A DNA stretch of 64,000 nt from Saliniramus fredricksonii (GTDB lineage Bacteria > Pseudomonadota > Alphaproteobacteria > Rhizobiales > Beijerinckiaceae): positions 1,860,001 through 1,924,000 of the forward strand of contig NZ_FMBM01000002.1 of NCBI RefSeq assembly GCF_900094735.1, in the 5' to 3' direction. Position numbers and translations under genes: made by a program. Shown here piece by piece: positions 1 to 9,098 of the stretch (position 1 is the first letter of the stretch; every line of letters starts with the position of its first letter). The notes beneath the pieces are model-generated. The model saw only the letters and a program-made list of their open reading frames with translations, was not told where the DNA came from and did not search any database.

Positions 1-2
1 TG

Positions 3-245
3 GACTTCTTCCTGCCCACCGCATGGGAGACGCCCAACTACGTCACCGATCACACGGAGACCCCCTCCCCGCATCATCCGATCGGGGCGAAGGGTGTGGG
101 CGAAAGCCCCAATGTCGGCGGCGTGCCGGCTTTCTCCAATGCCGTGCATGACGCTTTCCGGGCCTTCGGCCTGAAACAGTCGCACATGCCGCATGATCAC
201 TGGCGTATCTGGAAGACGGCGAACAGTCTCGGCCTGCACGGCTGA
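3..245 (+). CDS. coxL: CoxL, carbon monoxide dehydrogenase large subunit, C-terminal 80 residues (partial)
   Basis: This open frame enters from the left edge and stops with TGA at 243-245. It is the molybdenum-cofactor-binding large subunit of aerobic CO dehydrogenase, which oxidises CO to CO2 in the cytoplasm. The readable tail has the xanthine-oxidase-family block PIGAKGVGESP followed by NVGGVPAFSNAV, and ends HDHWRIWKTANSLGLHG, as form I CoxL proteins do. The active-site loop that separates form I from form II lies outside the window. The identity is supported by the coxD, coxE, coxF and coxG genes that follow on the same strand in the order known from Oligotropha. Confidence 0.88.
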   Translation, partial: DFFLPTAWETPNYVTDHTETPSPHHPIGAKGVGESPNVGGVPAFSNAVHDAFRAFGLKQSHMPHDHWRIWKTANSLGLHG

Positions 246-345
246 CATAAGACCGCCTTCCACAGACCCGAAGCACCGCTCCGCCGTCATGGCGGGGCGG
301 TCACGGGCAATCTGTTTCCTGATTCAAGGCCCGGAGGTTCCAGCC

Positions 346-1224
346 ATGGCCCAATGGCGCGATCTGCAACGAAATCTGGCGCAGGCGGGATATGTCGCCT
401 CCGACGATCTCGCCATGGCGCTGCATCTGTCGATCAGCCTCGGTCGTCCGCTGCTGCTCGAAGGCGCCGCCGGTGTGGGCAAGACGCAGATCGCGCGCGT
501 TCTGGCCGCGATCCGCGAAGCGAAGCTGATCCGGCTGCAATGCTATGAGGGGTTGGACGCGGGCCACGCCATCTACGAATGGAACTACCAGCGCCAGCTG
601 CTCGCCATCCGCGCCGCCTCGGAAGCCGGCGAGGCCGGGTCCGGCATGGAGGCGCGGGTATTCTCGGAGGAATTCCTGCTGGAGCGCCCGCTGCTCGAAG
701 CCATCCGGCAGGACGCGCCGCCGGTTCTCCTGATCGACGAGATCGACCGGGCGGATGAGGAATTCGAGGCCTATCTGCTCGAGATCCTCTCCGATTTCCA
801 GATCACCATCCCCGAGCTTGGCACCATCATCGCGACGGCCCGTCCGCTCGTCATCCTCACCTCGAACGGCACGCGCGATCTCTCCGATGCGCTGCGCCGA
901 CGCTGCATCTACTCCTATGTGGATTACCCCGACCGCGCCACCGAGATCGCCATCCTTGCCGCCCATCGCCCCGATATCGAGGCGGATCTGATGGGTCAGA
1001 TCGTGGGTTTCGTGCAATCCGTGCGCAAGGAGGATCTGGAGAAGAAGCCCGGCGTCGCCGAAATGCTCGACTTCGCCGCCGCGCTGGCGGGGCTCGGCGT
1101 CAACGATATTACCAGCGATCCCGCCGCGCTCCAGGCGAGCCTCGTCACCCTGCTCAAGACCCGCCGTGACCGCGATGCCCTGCCGATCGAAGTCGCGCAG
1201 CGCCTCGCCGGAGTGGCCGCATGA
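346..1224 (+). CDS. coxD: CoxD, MoxR-type AAA+ ATPase for CO dehydrogenase maturation
   Basis: A 292-residue AAA+ ATPase. Walker A is GAAGVGKT (residues 40-47) and Walker B is VLLIDEID (127-134); a sensor-like segment ILTSNGTRDLSDALRRR follows near residue 175. The family is the MoxR/CoxD group. CoxD helps to assemble the [CuSMoO2] centre of CO dehydrogenase, working with the VWA protein CoxE. The frame is open back to 193, but I prefer the ATG at 346: GGAGG lies at 333-337, the protein then begins MAQWRDLQRNL, and the length matches the roughly 295 residues usual for the family. It overlaps coxE by four bases (ATGA). Confidence 0.9.
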   Translation: MAQWRDLQRNLAQAGYVASDDLAMALHLSISLGRPLLLEGAAGVGKTQIARVLAAIREAKLIRLQCYEGLDAGHAIYEWNYQRQLLAIRAASEAGEAGSGMEARVFSEEFLLERPLLEAIRQDAPPVLLIDEIDRADEEFEAYLLEILSDFQITIPELGTIIATARPLVILTSNGTRDLSDALRRRCIYSYVDYPDRATEIAILAAHRPDIEADLMGQIVGFVQSVRKEDLEKKPGVAEMLDFAAALAGLGVNDITSDPAALQASLVTLLKTRRDRDALPIEVAQRLAGVAA

Positions 1225-2402
1225 CTGCGATCACCCGTTTTCCCGCACGGGCATCCGGCCCGGGCGCGCGCATGGCGGGCTTCATCGCCCATCTGCGCGA
1301 TGGCGGCCTACGCCTCGGCCCCTCCGAGACCGCAGCCGCGCTGGAAGCACTGACCTGCGTCGAGGCTCAGGATCCGCGCGAGGCGCAGCTTGCCCTCAAG
1401 GCGCTCTGCTGCGGGGATCGCGAGGAATTTGCCCGGTTCGACGATCTCTTCGACGCCTATTGGCGCAATAGCGGGCGCGAGCGCGTCTCGGTCCGCCCGG
1501 GTGAGAGTGCAGGCGCGCGTAACCAGCATCGCGCGCAGGAGATCGAGGGCCTCGCCGGATCGGGCGCCGGGCGCCCGGAAGCGCCGGATGATGCGGGCGA
1601 GGGCGAGGCTGCGCATGAAGGCGAAGGGCGGCTTGTGGGTGCGCGCATGCGCAATCTCATGCAGGTCGATCTTCGTCAGCTGGTGACCCCGCAGGATATC
1701 GCCGCCGCCGAGCAGGTCGCGATGCGCATCGCCCGCGCCATCCGCGACCGGCGCTCGCGCCGCAAGCGCGCCCATCGGCGTGGCGAGAGCCTCGATCTGC
1801 GCCGCATCGCGCGCGCCTCCATCGCCACGGGCGGCGAGCCGTTGCGGCTCTATCGCCGCAAGCGCCCCGAGCGCCCGGCCCGGATCACCGCCATTCTCGA
1901 CGTGTCCGGCTCGATGGCGCTCTATGCCCGGATCTTCCTCGCCTTCCTCAAGGGCCTGATGCAGGCCGACGGCGAAACCGATGCCTATCTCTTCCACACA
2001 AGGCTCGTGCGCATCACCGATGCCCTGCGTGACGGCGACGCCTTGCGCGCGCTGACACGCCTGTCACTGCTCGCGCAGGGCTTCGGCGGCGGCACACGGA
2101 TCGGCGGCAATCTTGCGATTTTCAATCGAAATTACGCCAAGCGCCTCGTCTCCGGTCGCAGCGTCGTGATCATCCTCTCCGACGGCTACGACACCGACCC
2201 GCCGGAGCTGATCGGCGACGAACTCGCACGGCTGAAGCAGCGCGGCTGCCGCATCATCTGGCTCAATCCGCTCAAGGGCTGGAAGGATTACGAGCCGGTG
2301 GCGCGCGGCATGGCGGCGGCTTTGCCGCATCTCGATCTTTTCGCCCCCGCCAACACCCTGCAATCGCTGGCCGATCTCGAACCCGAACTGGTGAGGCTTT
2401 AG
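1221..2402 (+). CDS. coxE: CoxE, von Willebrand factor A domain protein
   Basis: A 393-residue protein of the CoxE/VWA family. The C-terminal half is a VWA domain with a full metal-ion-dependent adhesion site: DVSGS (227-231), GGGTRIG near 290 and LSDGYD near 320. The N-terminal half is the helical, Arg-rich CoxE region, with a charged low-complexity stretch at about 90-140. MoxR-type ATPases pair with VWA proteins as metal-centre chaperones; here the partner is CoxD, whose stop overlaps this start (ATGA), so the two are probably translationally coupled. Confidence 0.9.
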   Translation: MTAITRFPARASGPGARMAGFIAHLRDGGLRLGPSETAAALEALTCVEAQDPREAQLALKALCCGDREEFARFDDLFDAYWRNSGRERVSVRPGESAGARNQHRAQEIEGLAGSGAGRPEAPDDAGEGEAAHEGEGRLVGARMRNLMQVDLRQLVTPQDIAAAEQVAMRIARAIRDRRSRRKRAHRRGESLDLRRIARASIATGGEPLRLYRRKRPERPARITAILDVSGSMALYARIFLAFLKGLMQADGETDAYLFHTRLVRITDALRDGDALRALTRLSLLAQGFGGGTRIGGNLAIFNRNYAKRLVSGRSVVIILSDGYDTDPPELIGDELARLKQRGCRIIWLNPLKGWKDYEPVARGMAAALPHLDLFAPANTLQSLADLEPELVRL

Positions 2403-2406
2403 ACCC

Positions 2407-3228
2407 ATGACCGGCGACACCGATATTCTCGAACGCGTCAACGCTCTCAAGGCCGCCGGCGAGGCCTTTGCCCTCGCCACCGTGGTGCGCACTGTCTCCG
2501 TCACCGCCGCCAAGGCGGGGGCAAAGGCTGTGATCGGCACTGATGGCGTGCTCTCGGCAGGCTGGATCGGCGGCGGCTGTGCGCGGGGCGCGGTCCTGCG
2601 TGCGGCCCGCGAAGCGCTCGCGGATGGCAAGCCACGCCTGATCTCGGTCCAGCCGGAGGACGTGCTCTCGGCGCGGGGTGTCACCGCCGGCGAGGAGCGC
2701 GATGGCGTGGCCTATGCGCGCAACATGTGCCCCAGCAAGGGCACGATGGATATCTTCATCGAGCCGGTCCTGCCGCGCCCGGAACTCGTCATCTGCGGCG
2801 CAAGCCCCGTCGCCCGCGCGCTGGCCGATCTCGCCCCACGCTTCGGCTTTGCCGTCACCGCCTGCGCCCCGGCGGCGGATCTCGCAGCGATGCCCGATCA
2901 TGCCCGGCGCGTCGAGGGTTTTGCCATTGACGGGATCAGCAACGGTTCACGCTTCATCGTCGTCTCGACTCAGGGGCGCGGCGACGAGGCGGCCCTGCGC
3001 GCCGCACTTGCCGCTCCGGCGAGCTACACCGCCTTCGTCGGCTCGCGCGCCAAGGTCGCGGCTTTGCGCGAGCGGCTTGTCGCGGACGGTGTGGCGGAAG
3101 CGCGCTTCGACAGCCTGCATGCCCCGGCGGGCCTCGATATCGGCGCCATCACGCCCGAGGAAATCGCCCTGTCGATCCTGACCGAAATGATCGCCCACCG
3201 CCGCGCCGGCCAGCGCGCGGAGGCGTGA
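2407..3228 (+). CDS. coxF: XdhC/CoxI-family protein, positioned as CoxF
   Basis: A 273-residue XdhC-family protein. The N-terminal XdhC domain has GWIGGGC (Cys58) and a second conserved cysteine in NMCPSKGTMDIFIEP (Cys108). A Rossmann-like C-terminal domain starts at VICGASPVARAL (128-139). XdhC proteins bind or sulfurate molybdenum cofactor for xanthine-oxidase-family enzymes, so the likely client is the CO dehydrogenase encoded upstream. It starts four bases after coxE. The symbol is given by position (D-E-F-G order); CoxF and CoxI are both members of this family. Confidence 0.82.
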   Translation: MTGDTDILERVNALKAAGEAFALATVVRTVSVTAAKAGAKAVIGTDGVLSAGWIGGGCARGAVLRAAREALADGKPRLISVQPEDVLSARGVTAGEERDGVAYARNMCPSKGTMDIFIEPVLPRPELVICGASPVARALADLAPRFGFAVTACAPAADLAAMPDHARRVEGFAIDGISNGSRFIVVSTQGRGDEAALRAALAAPASYTAFVGSRAKVAALRERLVADGVAEARFDSLHAPAGLDIGAITPEEIALSILTEMIAHRRAGQRAEA

Positions 3229-3304
3229 TCGTGATGCGCGGCACGCCGCTTCATGAGGGGCTCGCCCCAACCCTCTCAAACCTCAACCAATAACGGAGGA
3301 AACC

Positions 3305-3781
3305 ATGGAACTGAAAGAAGAAATCCTTATCCCCGCGCCGCGCGACCAGGTCTATGCCGCGCTCAATGACCCCGAAATCCTGAAGGAATCCATCCCCGGC
3401 TGCGAGGAACTGATCAAGCATTCCGATACCGAGCTGGAAGCGAAGGTCGTGCTCAAGATCGGACCGGTGAAGGCGCGGTTCGGGGGCAATGTCACACTCG
3501 ACCCGTCCGGCGCGCCGGAGCAGTTCTCGCTGGTCGGCGAAGGCTCCGGCGGTGCGGCAGGTTTCGCGAAGGGAAGCGCCACGGTGGAGCTGGAGGATCG
3601 TGGTGAGGAGACGCTTCTGCGCTACGATGCGAAGGCCGAGATCGGCGGCAAACTGGCGCAGCTCGGCTCGCGGCTGGTGCAGAGCACGGCAAAGAAGCTC
3701 GCGGCGAAATTCTTCGCGACCTTTGCCGAGAAGGTGACCGAAGCGCAAGCTGTGAGCGAACAGCCTGCGGAAACCGCATAA
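3305..3781 (+). CDS. coxG: CoxG, SRPBCC-fold CO dehydrogenase accessory protein
   Basis: A 158-residue SRPBCC/CoxG protein: it begins with the typical strand and helix KEEILIPAPRDQVYAALNDPEIL, followed by SIPGCEEL. In Oligotropha, CoxG anchors CO dehydrogenase to the inner membrane, and the reference protein is about 205 residues long with a hydrophobic C-terminus. This copy ends at a hydrophilic tail (VSEQPAETA) with no membrane segment, so any anchoring must differ. GGAGGA at 3295-3300 is a good ribosome binding site. It is the last gene before a strong terminator. Confidence 0.85.
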   Translation: MELKEEILIPAPRDQVYAALNDPEILKESIPGCEELIKHSDTELEAKVVLKIGPVKARFGGNVTLDPSGAPEQFSLVGEGSGGAAGFAKGSATVELEDRGEETLLRYDAKAEIGGKLAQLGSRLVQSTAKKLAAKFFATFAEKVTEAQAVSEQPAETA

Positions 3782-3804
3782 CCCGGTCGCCCTCCGCAAG
3801 GACG

Positions 3805-3840
3805 AACCCGCCGGATGACGCCGGCGGGTTTTCGTTTTTT
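3805..3840 (+). terminator. Rho-independent terminator after the cox genes
   Basis: A perfect 10-base-pair stem, AACCCGCCGG (805-814 within this kilobase, i.e. 3805-3814) with CCGGCGGGTT (3821-3830), encloses a 6-base loop and is followed by TTCGTTTTTT. It lies between coxG and the convergent livM stop and has its T-run on the + strand. Confidence 0.92.
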
Positions 3841-5174
3841 CAGCGCAGCGGTTTCGCCGCACTCTTTTCCGGAATGAGCCCGCGCGGCGAGAAACGCATC
3901 ACGGTCAGCAGGATCACGCCCATCAGGAGCATGCGCAGATGCGGCGCGCTGTCGACGAGATGTGATTGCATGGCCGGGCCGAAGGTGAAGGTGTCCGTGA
4001 TGGCCCGCATCAGCCACAGGCCTGCCGGCTCGGCCTGGATCCAGACGAACCAGATCACGAAGCCGCCCAGCACGGCGCCGAAATTGTTGCCCGAGCCGCC
4101 GACGATCACCATCACCCAGATAAGGAAGGTGTAGCGCAGCGGGATATAGGTGGTGGGCGTGAACTGGCCGTCGAGCGTCACCAGCATGGCGCCGGCAATG
4201 CCGACCACGGCGGAGCCGAGCACGAAGACCTGAAGATGGCGCCCCGTAATGTCCTTGCCCATGGCGGCGGCGGAATCGCGGTTGTCGCGGATGGCGCGCA
4301 TCATCCGGCCCCAGGGCGAGTTGAGCGCCCGCTCACACAGGATCATGATCAGCACCAGCACGACGATGAAGATCACCGCGAAGGCGCCACGCACGGCGAT
4401 GGAGGAGAGCACCGACACCGGCATGTCGAGCTGCACGGCGAGATTGGCGAACCACTCGGAACGCTGCAAGTCCAGTTCATCCGGTACAGGACGCGGAATA
4501 TCAGTGACGTTCTTCACGCCGCGCGTCAGCCAGTTCTCGTTCTTCAGCACAGACAGGATGATCTCGGAAATGCCGAGTGTCGCAATGGCGAGATAGTCGG
4601 AACGCAGGCCCAGCGTCACACGCCCGATCAGATAGGCCGCCGCAGCCGCAAACAGGCCGCCGACGATCCACGACAGCATCACAGGCAGCCCCATTCCGCC
4701 CAGATAGCCCTGCGAGGTCGGATTCACCGCCTCGATCGCATCCGTCGCCGGATCAGCGAAATGGCGGATGGCAAAATAGCCGGCAATGATGATCGCGGCT
4801 GTCAGGATATTGCGCCCGGACCCGGAATAGCGGCGCCTCAGGAAAATGGCGGCGGCGATGGTGATCACCAGCATCAAGGCGGCCAGACCCAGCCCCTGCC
4901 AGCCCACCGCCCAGGCTTCGGTGACCGGGGGCATCGAGACGATGATCGCCGCCGACCCGCCGAGCGCCGCAAAACCCATGATGCCGACATTGAACAGGCC
5001 GGCATAGCCCCACTGGATGTTCACACCCAGCGCCATGATCGCCGAGATCATGCACAGGTTGAAGATCGCGAGCGCCACCGTCCAGCTCTGGAAGACGCCG
5101 ACCAGGATCAGCGCCAGCGCCATCGCCGCATAGAGCAATGGCATGCGATAATTGCTCGTTTCAACCGTCCTCAT
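3840..5174 (-). CDS. livM: LivM-type branched-chain amino acid ABC transporter permease
   Basis: A 444-residue polytopic inner-membrane permease of the LivM family. Hydrophobic segments run through most of the protein, with the family block SDYLAIATLGISEI in the middle and the EAA-like GRMMRAIRDNRDSAAAMG cytoplasmic loop that contacts the ATPase. It pairs with LivH to form the import channel. The frame is open far upstream, but the ATG at 5174 overlaps the livH stop (ATGA) and gives the normal protein, so that start is chosen. Substrate cannot be read from the sequence; amino acids, amides and urea are all used by this family. Confidence 0.88.
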   Translation of the reverse strand: MRTVETSNYRMPLLYAAMALALILVGVFQSWTVALAIFNLCMISAIMALGVNIQWGYAGLFNVGIMGFAALGGSAAIIVSMPPVTEAWAVGWQGLGLAALMLVITIAAAIFLRRRYSGSGRNILTAAIIIAGYFAIRHFADPATDAIEAVNPTSQGYLGGMGLPVMLSWIVGGLFAAAAAYLIGRVTLGLRSDYLAIATLGISEIILSVLKNENWLTRGVKNVTDIPRPVPDELDLQRSEWFANLAVQLDMPVSVLSSIAVRGAFAVIFIVVLVLIMILCERALNSPWGRMMRAIRDNRDSAAAMGKDITGRHLQVFVLGSAVVGIAGAMLVTLDGQFTPTTYIPLRYTFLIWVMVIVGGSGNNFGAVLGGFVIWFVWIQAEPAGLWLMRAITDTFTFGPAMQSHLVDSAPHLRMLLMGVILLTVMRFSPRGLIPEKSAAKPLR

Positions 5175-6184
5175 ATCACGCGCCCCTTGAAGATGCCGTT
5201 CGGTCGCACCAGCAGCACAAGCACGAGAATGATGAACGACACGGCGAATTTGTAATCCGTGGAAAGCAGTTGGGCGAGCCCGTCGGGCATCCACTCCTCC
5301 GGCAGGATATGCGACAGGACCCGCCTGTAGGCATAGGTGATACTCACCTCCGAGAAGGCGACGACGAAACCACCTGCGATCGCCCCGAACGGTTGCCCGA
5401 TCCCGCCCACCACCGCTGCCGCGAAGATCGGCAGCAGCAGCATGAAATAGTTGAACGGGCGGAAGCTCTTGTCGAGCCCGTAGAGCGTGCCGGCGATCGT
5501 TGCCAGCGTGGCCGCGATCACCCAGGTGATCAGCACGACGCGCCCGGGATTGATACCCGACAGCAGCGCCAGATCCTCGTTGTCGGAATAGGCGCGCATG
5601 GCCTTGCCGGTGCGCGTCTTCTGCAAGGACCAGAACAGGGCCACGACCACGATGATGGCGACGACGAGGGTCAGAGCCTGGCTGGAACGCAGGGCGAGCC
5701 CCTCGGCCAGCCCCATCCATTCGCGCGATTCCCGGGCCCTGATGAGAAAACGCTCGCCATCCTCGAAACGGATATCGGAGGTGCCGATGAAGATACGCGT
5801 CAGCGCATTATAGACAAACATCACCCCGACCGAGGCGATCACGAAGGTGACCGGCGCAGCACGTTTCTTGCGATAGAAGCGGTAGACGAAGCGATCCGTC
5901 CCCATGGCGAGGAGCACGGCGGCGATGATGCCGAAAGGCAGCGCCAGCAGCGCCGTGGGGAGCGGTCCCAGCCCGATCCCCTGCGCCTGGAAGAACCAGG
6001 TGACGAGGATCACGGCCATGGTTCCGAAAGCCATCAGGTCGCCATGGGCGAAATTGGCGAAACGCAGAACGGCGTAGATCAAGGTCACGCCGAGCGCGCC
6101 CAGCGCGAGCTGCGCACCATAGGCGAGACTTGGAATGATGACGAAATTCGCCAGTACCAGCGATGCATTGAGAATGTCTTCCAC
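5171..6184 (-). CDS. livH: LivH-type branched-chain amino acid ABC transporter permease
   Basis: A 337-residue hydrophobic permease of the LivH family. The N-terminal region has LGALGVTLIYAVLRFANFAHGDL, the family hallmark (NFAHGD), and the C-terminal half has GRVVLITWVIAATLATIAG and a GIGQPFGAIAGG loop. It forms the membrane channel with LivM, whose start overlaps its stop, and lies two bases downstream of livF. The tight spacing indicates one operon with the binding protein first. Confidence 0.88.
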   Translation of the reverse strand: MEDILNASLVLANFVIIPSLAYGAQLALGALGVTLIYAVLRFANFAHGDLMAFGTMAVILVTWFFQAQGIGLGPLPTALLALPFGIIAAVLLAMGTDRFVYRFYRKKRAAPVTFVIASVGVMFVYNALTRIFIGTSDIRFEDGERFLIRARESREWMGLAEGLALRSSQALTLVVAIIVVVALFWSLQKTRTGKAMRAYSDNEDLALLSGINPGRVVLITWVIAATLATIAGTLYGLDKSFRPFNYFMLLLPIFAAAVVGGIGQPFGAIAGGFVVAFSEVSITYAYRRVLSHILPEEWMPDGLAQLLSTDYKFAVSFIILVLVLLVRPNGIFKGRVI

Positions 6185-6186
6185 CC

Positions 6187-6891
6187 TCAGCCCCCCAGGA
6201 AGGATCGACGGACTTCCGGGTTGGCGAGAAGCGCCTCTCCGGTGTCGGTGAAACGGTTGCGGCCCTGCACCAGCACATAGCCCTTGTCGGCGATGGCGAG
6301 CGCCTGACGGGCATTCTGCTCGACCATGAGAATGGCGATGCCGGTATTGGCGACGTCGATGATCTTGTCGAACAGGTCGTCCATGACGATCGGCGAGACG
6401 CCCGCCGTCGGCTCGTCGAGCATCAGCACGTCGGGCCTGGTCATCAGCGCGCGCCCGACCGCGACCTGCTGGCGCTGCCCGCCGGACAATTCGCCGGCAG
6501 GCTGGCGGCGCTTCTCGGCGAGAACCGGAAACAGCGAGAAGACCTGCTCCATGGTGTCCGAGAAATCATCGTCACGAATGAAGGCCCCCATTTCGAGGTT
6601 TTCCTGCACGGTGAGCGTGCGAAACACGTTGCCGGTCTGTGGCACGAAGCCCATCCCGGCGCGTACCCGCTCCTGTGGCGTCATCCCGGTAATGGCGCGT
6701 TCGCCCAGCCGAACCGCGCCCTCGCGCAGGTTCAGCATGCCGAAAATGGCCTTCATCGCCGTGGATTTGCCGGCGCCGTTCGGCCCGACAATGACCGCAA
6801 CCTCGCCCTTGTCGACCGAGATCGTGCAGTCATGCAGGATGTCCGCGCCGCCATAGCCGCCCGTCATCCCCTCTCCGATCAGAAAACTCAT
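6187..6891 (-). CDS. livF: LivF-type ABC transporter ATP-binding protein
   Basis: A 234-residue ABC ATPase. Walker A is GPNGAGKS (about residues 37-44), the Q-loop region reads FVPQTGNVF, the signature is LSGGQRQQ, Walker B is LMLDEPTAG, and the H-loop region is AILMVEQNARQAL. The block TGNVFRTLTVQENLEMG is typical of LivF. It energises import together with LivG. It starts 10 bases after livG ends on the minus strand. Confidence 0.9.
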   Translation of the reverse strand: MSFLIGEGMTGGYGGADILHDCTISVDKGEVAVIVGPNGAGKSTAMKAIFGMLNLREGAVRLGERAITGMTPQERVRAGMGFVPQTGNVFRTLTVQENLEMGAFIRDDDFSDTMEQVFSLFPVLAEKRRQPAGELSGGQRQQVAVGRALMTRPDVLMLDEPTAGVSPIVMDDLFDKIIDVANTGIAILMVEQNARQALAIADKGYVLVQGRNRFTDTGEALLANPEVRRSFLGG

Positions 6892-6901
6892 TTGGGAAGC
6901 C

Positions 6902-7693
6902 TCATGCGCCCGCCTTCGCCCGGTTGGGGCGCTGCTTCATGCCGGTGCCGAGATAGGCCTCGATGACCTGCTCGTTGTTCTTGACCTCATCGACATGGCC
7001 CTGCGTCAGCACCGTACCTTCGGCCATGACGATGACCGGGTCACAGAGGTCGCCGATGAAATCCATGTCGTGCTCGATCATGCAGAAGGTATAACCGCGC
7101 TCCTGGTTGAGCCGGCGGATCGCATCCGCGATGGTCTTGAGCAGGGTGCGGTTGACGCCCGCGCCGACCTCGTCGAGGAAGACGATCTTGGCATCCACCA
7201 TCATGGTGCGCCCGAGTTCGAGCAATTTCTTCTGTCCGCCGGAGAGGTTGCCCGCCAGCTCGTCCGCGACGCGGTTGAGCGTGAGGAAGTCGATCACCTC
7301 GTCGGCGCGCGCGCGCACACCCGCCTCTTCCTCGGCAATGGCCTTGCGGTGGAAGAAGGTGTTCCACAGGCGCTCGCCCATCTGCTCGCCGGGCACCATC
7401 ATCAGATTTTCGCGCACGGTCAGCGTGGCGAATTCATGGGCAATCTGGAAGGTCCGCAGCAGTCCCTTGTGGAACAATTCATGCGGCGCCAGGCCGGTAA
7501 TCTCCTCACCGTCCAGAAAGATCTTTCCGGAAGTGGGCGCGTAATGGCCGGCTATGCAGTTGAACAGGGTGGTCTTGCCCGCACCATTCGGCCCGATCAG
7601 CCCGGTGATCGACCCTTTGGCGATCTCCAGCGTCGCTCCGTTGACCGCGCGGATCCCCCCGAAGTGCATATGCACATCTTCGACGCGTATCAT
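6902..7693 (-). CDS. livG: LivG-type ABC transporter ATP-binding protein
   Basis: A 263-residue ABC ATPase of the LivG family. Walker A is GPNGAGKT, the signature is LSGGQKK, Walker B is IVFLDEVGAG, and the H-loop is CMIEHDMDFI. The frame extends to an ATG at 7711, but the internal ATG at 7693 is preceded by GAGGGCAG and begins MIRVEDVHMHFGG, the usual family N-terminus, so I take that start. It lies downstream of the binding protein gene, separated by a GC-rich hairpin that may lower its expression relative to the binding protein. Confidence 0.88.
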   Translation of the reverse strand: MIRVEDVHMHFGGIRAVNGATLEIAKGSITGLIGPNGAGKTTLFNCIAGHYAPTSGKIFLDGEEITGLAPHELFHKGLLRTFQIAHEFATLTVRENLMMVPGEQMGERLWNTFFHRKAIAEEEAGVRARADEVIDFLTLNRVADELAGNLSGGQKKLLELGRTMMVDAKIVFLDEVGAGVNRTLLKTIADAIRRLNQERGYTFCMIEHDMDFIGDLCDPVIVMAEGTVLTQGHVDEVKNNEQVIEAYLGTGMKQRPNRAKAGA

Positions 7694-7711
7694 TTTCTGC
7701 CCTCGACACAT

Positions 7712-7740
7712 GCCGGCCCGGAGCAGGGCCCCGGGCCGGC
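7712..7740 (-). promoter_or_regulatory. Intercistronic hairpin between binding protein and livG
   Basis: GCCGGCCCGG (7712-7721) pairs perfectly with CCGGGCCGGC (7731-7740) around a 9-base loop. No T-run follows on the minus strand. Such hairpins after binding-protein genes commonly protect the upstream mRNA or attenuate transcription, giving an excess of the periplasmic component; that role is inferred. Confidence 0.6.
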
Positions 7741-7758
7741 AATGCCACCATCAGGTGA

Positions 7759-8952
7759 TCAACGGAACTCGATGGTCTGGAAGTCGCCGTCATCGATCTC
7801 GTAGATGCGGTAACGACCAGCCGCTTCGCCGGGGCCGATCAATTCGACGCCGGTGGCGCCGACGTAATCGATCTCACCGCCATTCGCGAGGATTTCCAGA
7901 CCCTTGGCGATCTCGCCCGGAAGGATCTCCTCACCCGGCGCATTCGCGACCGACATCATCGCATCACGGATCGCGGTCCGATCCGTGGAGCCGGCCGCCT
8001 GCATGGCGAGCGCGATCAGCGCACCGGCATCGTAGGATTCGCCGGTGAACGAGGACGAGCCGTCGAATTCGGCTTCTTCAGCCAGCTCGAGGAAGATGTC
8101 AGCGCCTTCCAGATCGCTGCCCGGAACCGTCCCGAAAGCACGCCCGTCCAACTCGGGGCCGATCGCCTCAATCAGGCTGTCACCGAACATGCCGTCGGCG
8201 AGGACGAAGTTCTCGAAGGCGTCGATATCAAGCGAGGCCTGGATGATGCCGCGACCGCCCTGGTCAACATAACCGAACACGATCAGATCATCGGCACCTG
8301 CAGCCGCGAGGGCGCCGACTTCCGCAGAGTAATCCGCGCGGCCGTCTTCATGCGCCGCATTGATCGCGACGGTTCCACCAAGTTCCTCGAACGTTGTTGT
8401 GAAAGCTTCCGACAGGCCGCGGCCATAATCGTTGTTGGTATAGGTGATGGCGACCGTGTCGATGCCGCGCTCCCACACGATATCAGCGACGACCTGGCCC
8501 TGACGTGCATCCGACGGCGCCGTACGGAAGAAATAATCGTCATCGTCGATCGTGGTGAGCGCCGGCGAGGTCGATGACGGGGAGACCATCACGACACCGT
8601 TGGGGATTGCCACGTTGTTGGCGACAGCGATGCTCGCGCCGGAGCAATCGGCGCCGACGATCGCAGCGACATCGTCCGAAGTGACCAGGCGCTCGGCGGC
8701 AGCGGTTGCTGCAGCGGCATCACCACATGTCGAATCCCCGCGAACAGCCTCTATGGTCATGCCATCGAGGAGCAATCCGGATTCGTTGACCTCGGAAAAG
8801 GCGAGCTCGGCGGCTGCGGCCATGGCCGGCGTGATCGACTCGATCGGCCCGGTAAAGCCGAGGAGGATACCGACATTGACGCTATCGGCCTTCGCGGTCG
8901 GGGCTGCTACGAGCAGCGCGGAAGCCGCCGTAGCAAGCATGAGCTTTTTCAT
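7759..8952 (-). CDS. Branched-chain amino acid-type ABC transporter substrate-binding protein
   Basis: A 397-residue periplasmic binding protein of the type I (LivJ/K-like) fold. It begins MKKLMLATAASALLVAAPTAKADS, a clear Sec signal peptide with probable cleavage after AKA. The mature protein starts VNVGILLGFTGPIESI and contains GADCSGASIAVANNVAIPNG and FFRTAPSDARQG, typical of the family. The frame extends to 9000, but the ATG at 8952 has a GGAGTGGAAACG leader and opens the signal peptide. It is the promoter-proximal gene of the liv operon. The ligand is not identifiable. Confidence 0.9.
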   Translation of the reverse strand: MKKLMLATAASALLVAAPTAKADSVNVGILLGFTGPIESITPAMAAAAELAFSEVNESGLLLDGMTIEAVRGDSTCGDAAAATAAAERLVTSDDVAAIVGADCSGASIAVANNVAIPNGVVMVSPSSTSPALTTIDDDDYFFRTAPSDARQGQVVADIVWERGIDTVAITYTNNDYGRGLSEAFTTTFEELGGTVAINAAHEDGRADYSAEVGALAAAGADDLIVFGYVDQGGRGIIQASLDIDAFENFVLADGMFGDSLIEAIGPELDGRAFGTVPGSDLEGADIFLELAEEAEFDGSSSFTGESYDAGALIALAMQAAGSTDRTAIRDAMMSVANAPGEEILPGEIAKGLEILANGGEIDYVGATGVELIGPGEAAGRYRIYEIDDGDFQTIEFR

Positions 8953-9098
8953 CGTTTCCACTCCACGTTTGACGTTGTGGTTGTTGCGACCAGTTCCCAT
9001 CTGGTGGTCGGGGGTGGAGTGTAATGCAGCATTTTCACCTATGCTACCGCTTTCGGCAGGTTTTGAGGCAATCTTGCGAAATTCCGCGCAAACCCTTG

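Noticed and set aside
3966-5255. Long + strand open frame (429 codons) opposite livM
   Set aside because: Very rich in His, Gln, Arg and Asp, no domain; the minus-strand LivM protein is unmistakable. Typical shadow frame in GC-rich DNA.
5138-6280. Long + strand open frame opposite livH
   Set aside because: Same low-complexity HDR-rich composition; LivH is the real gene.
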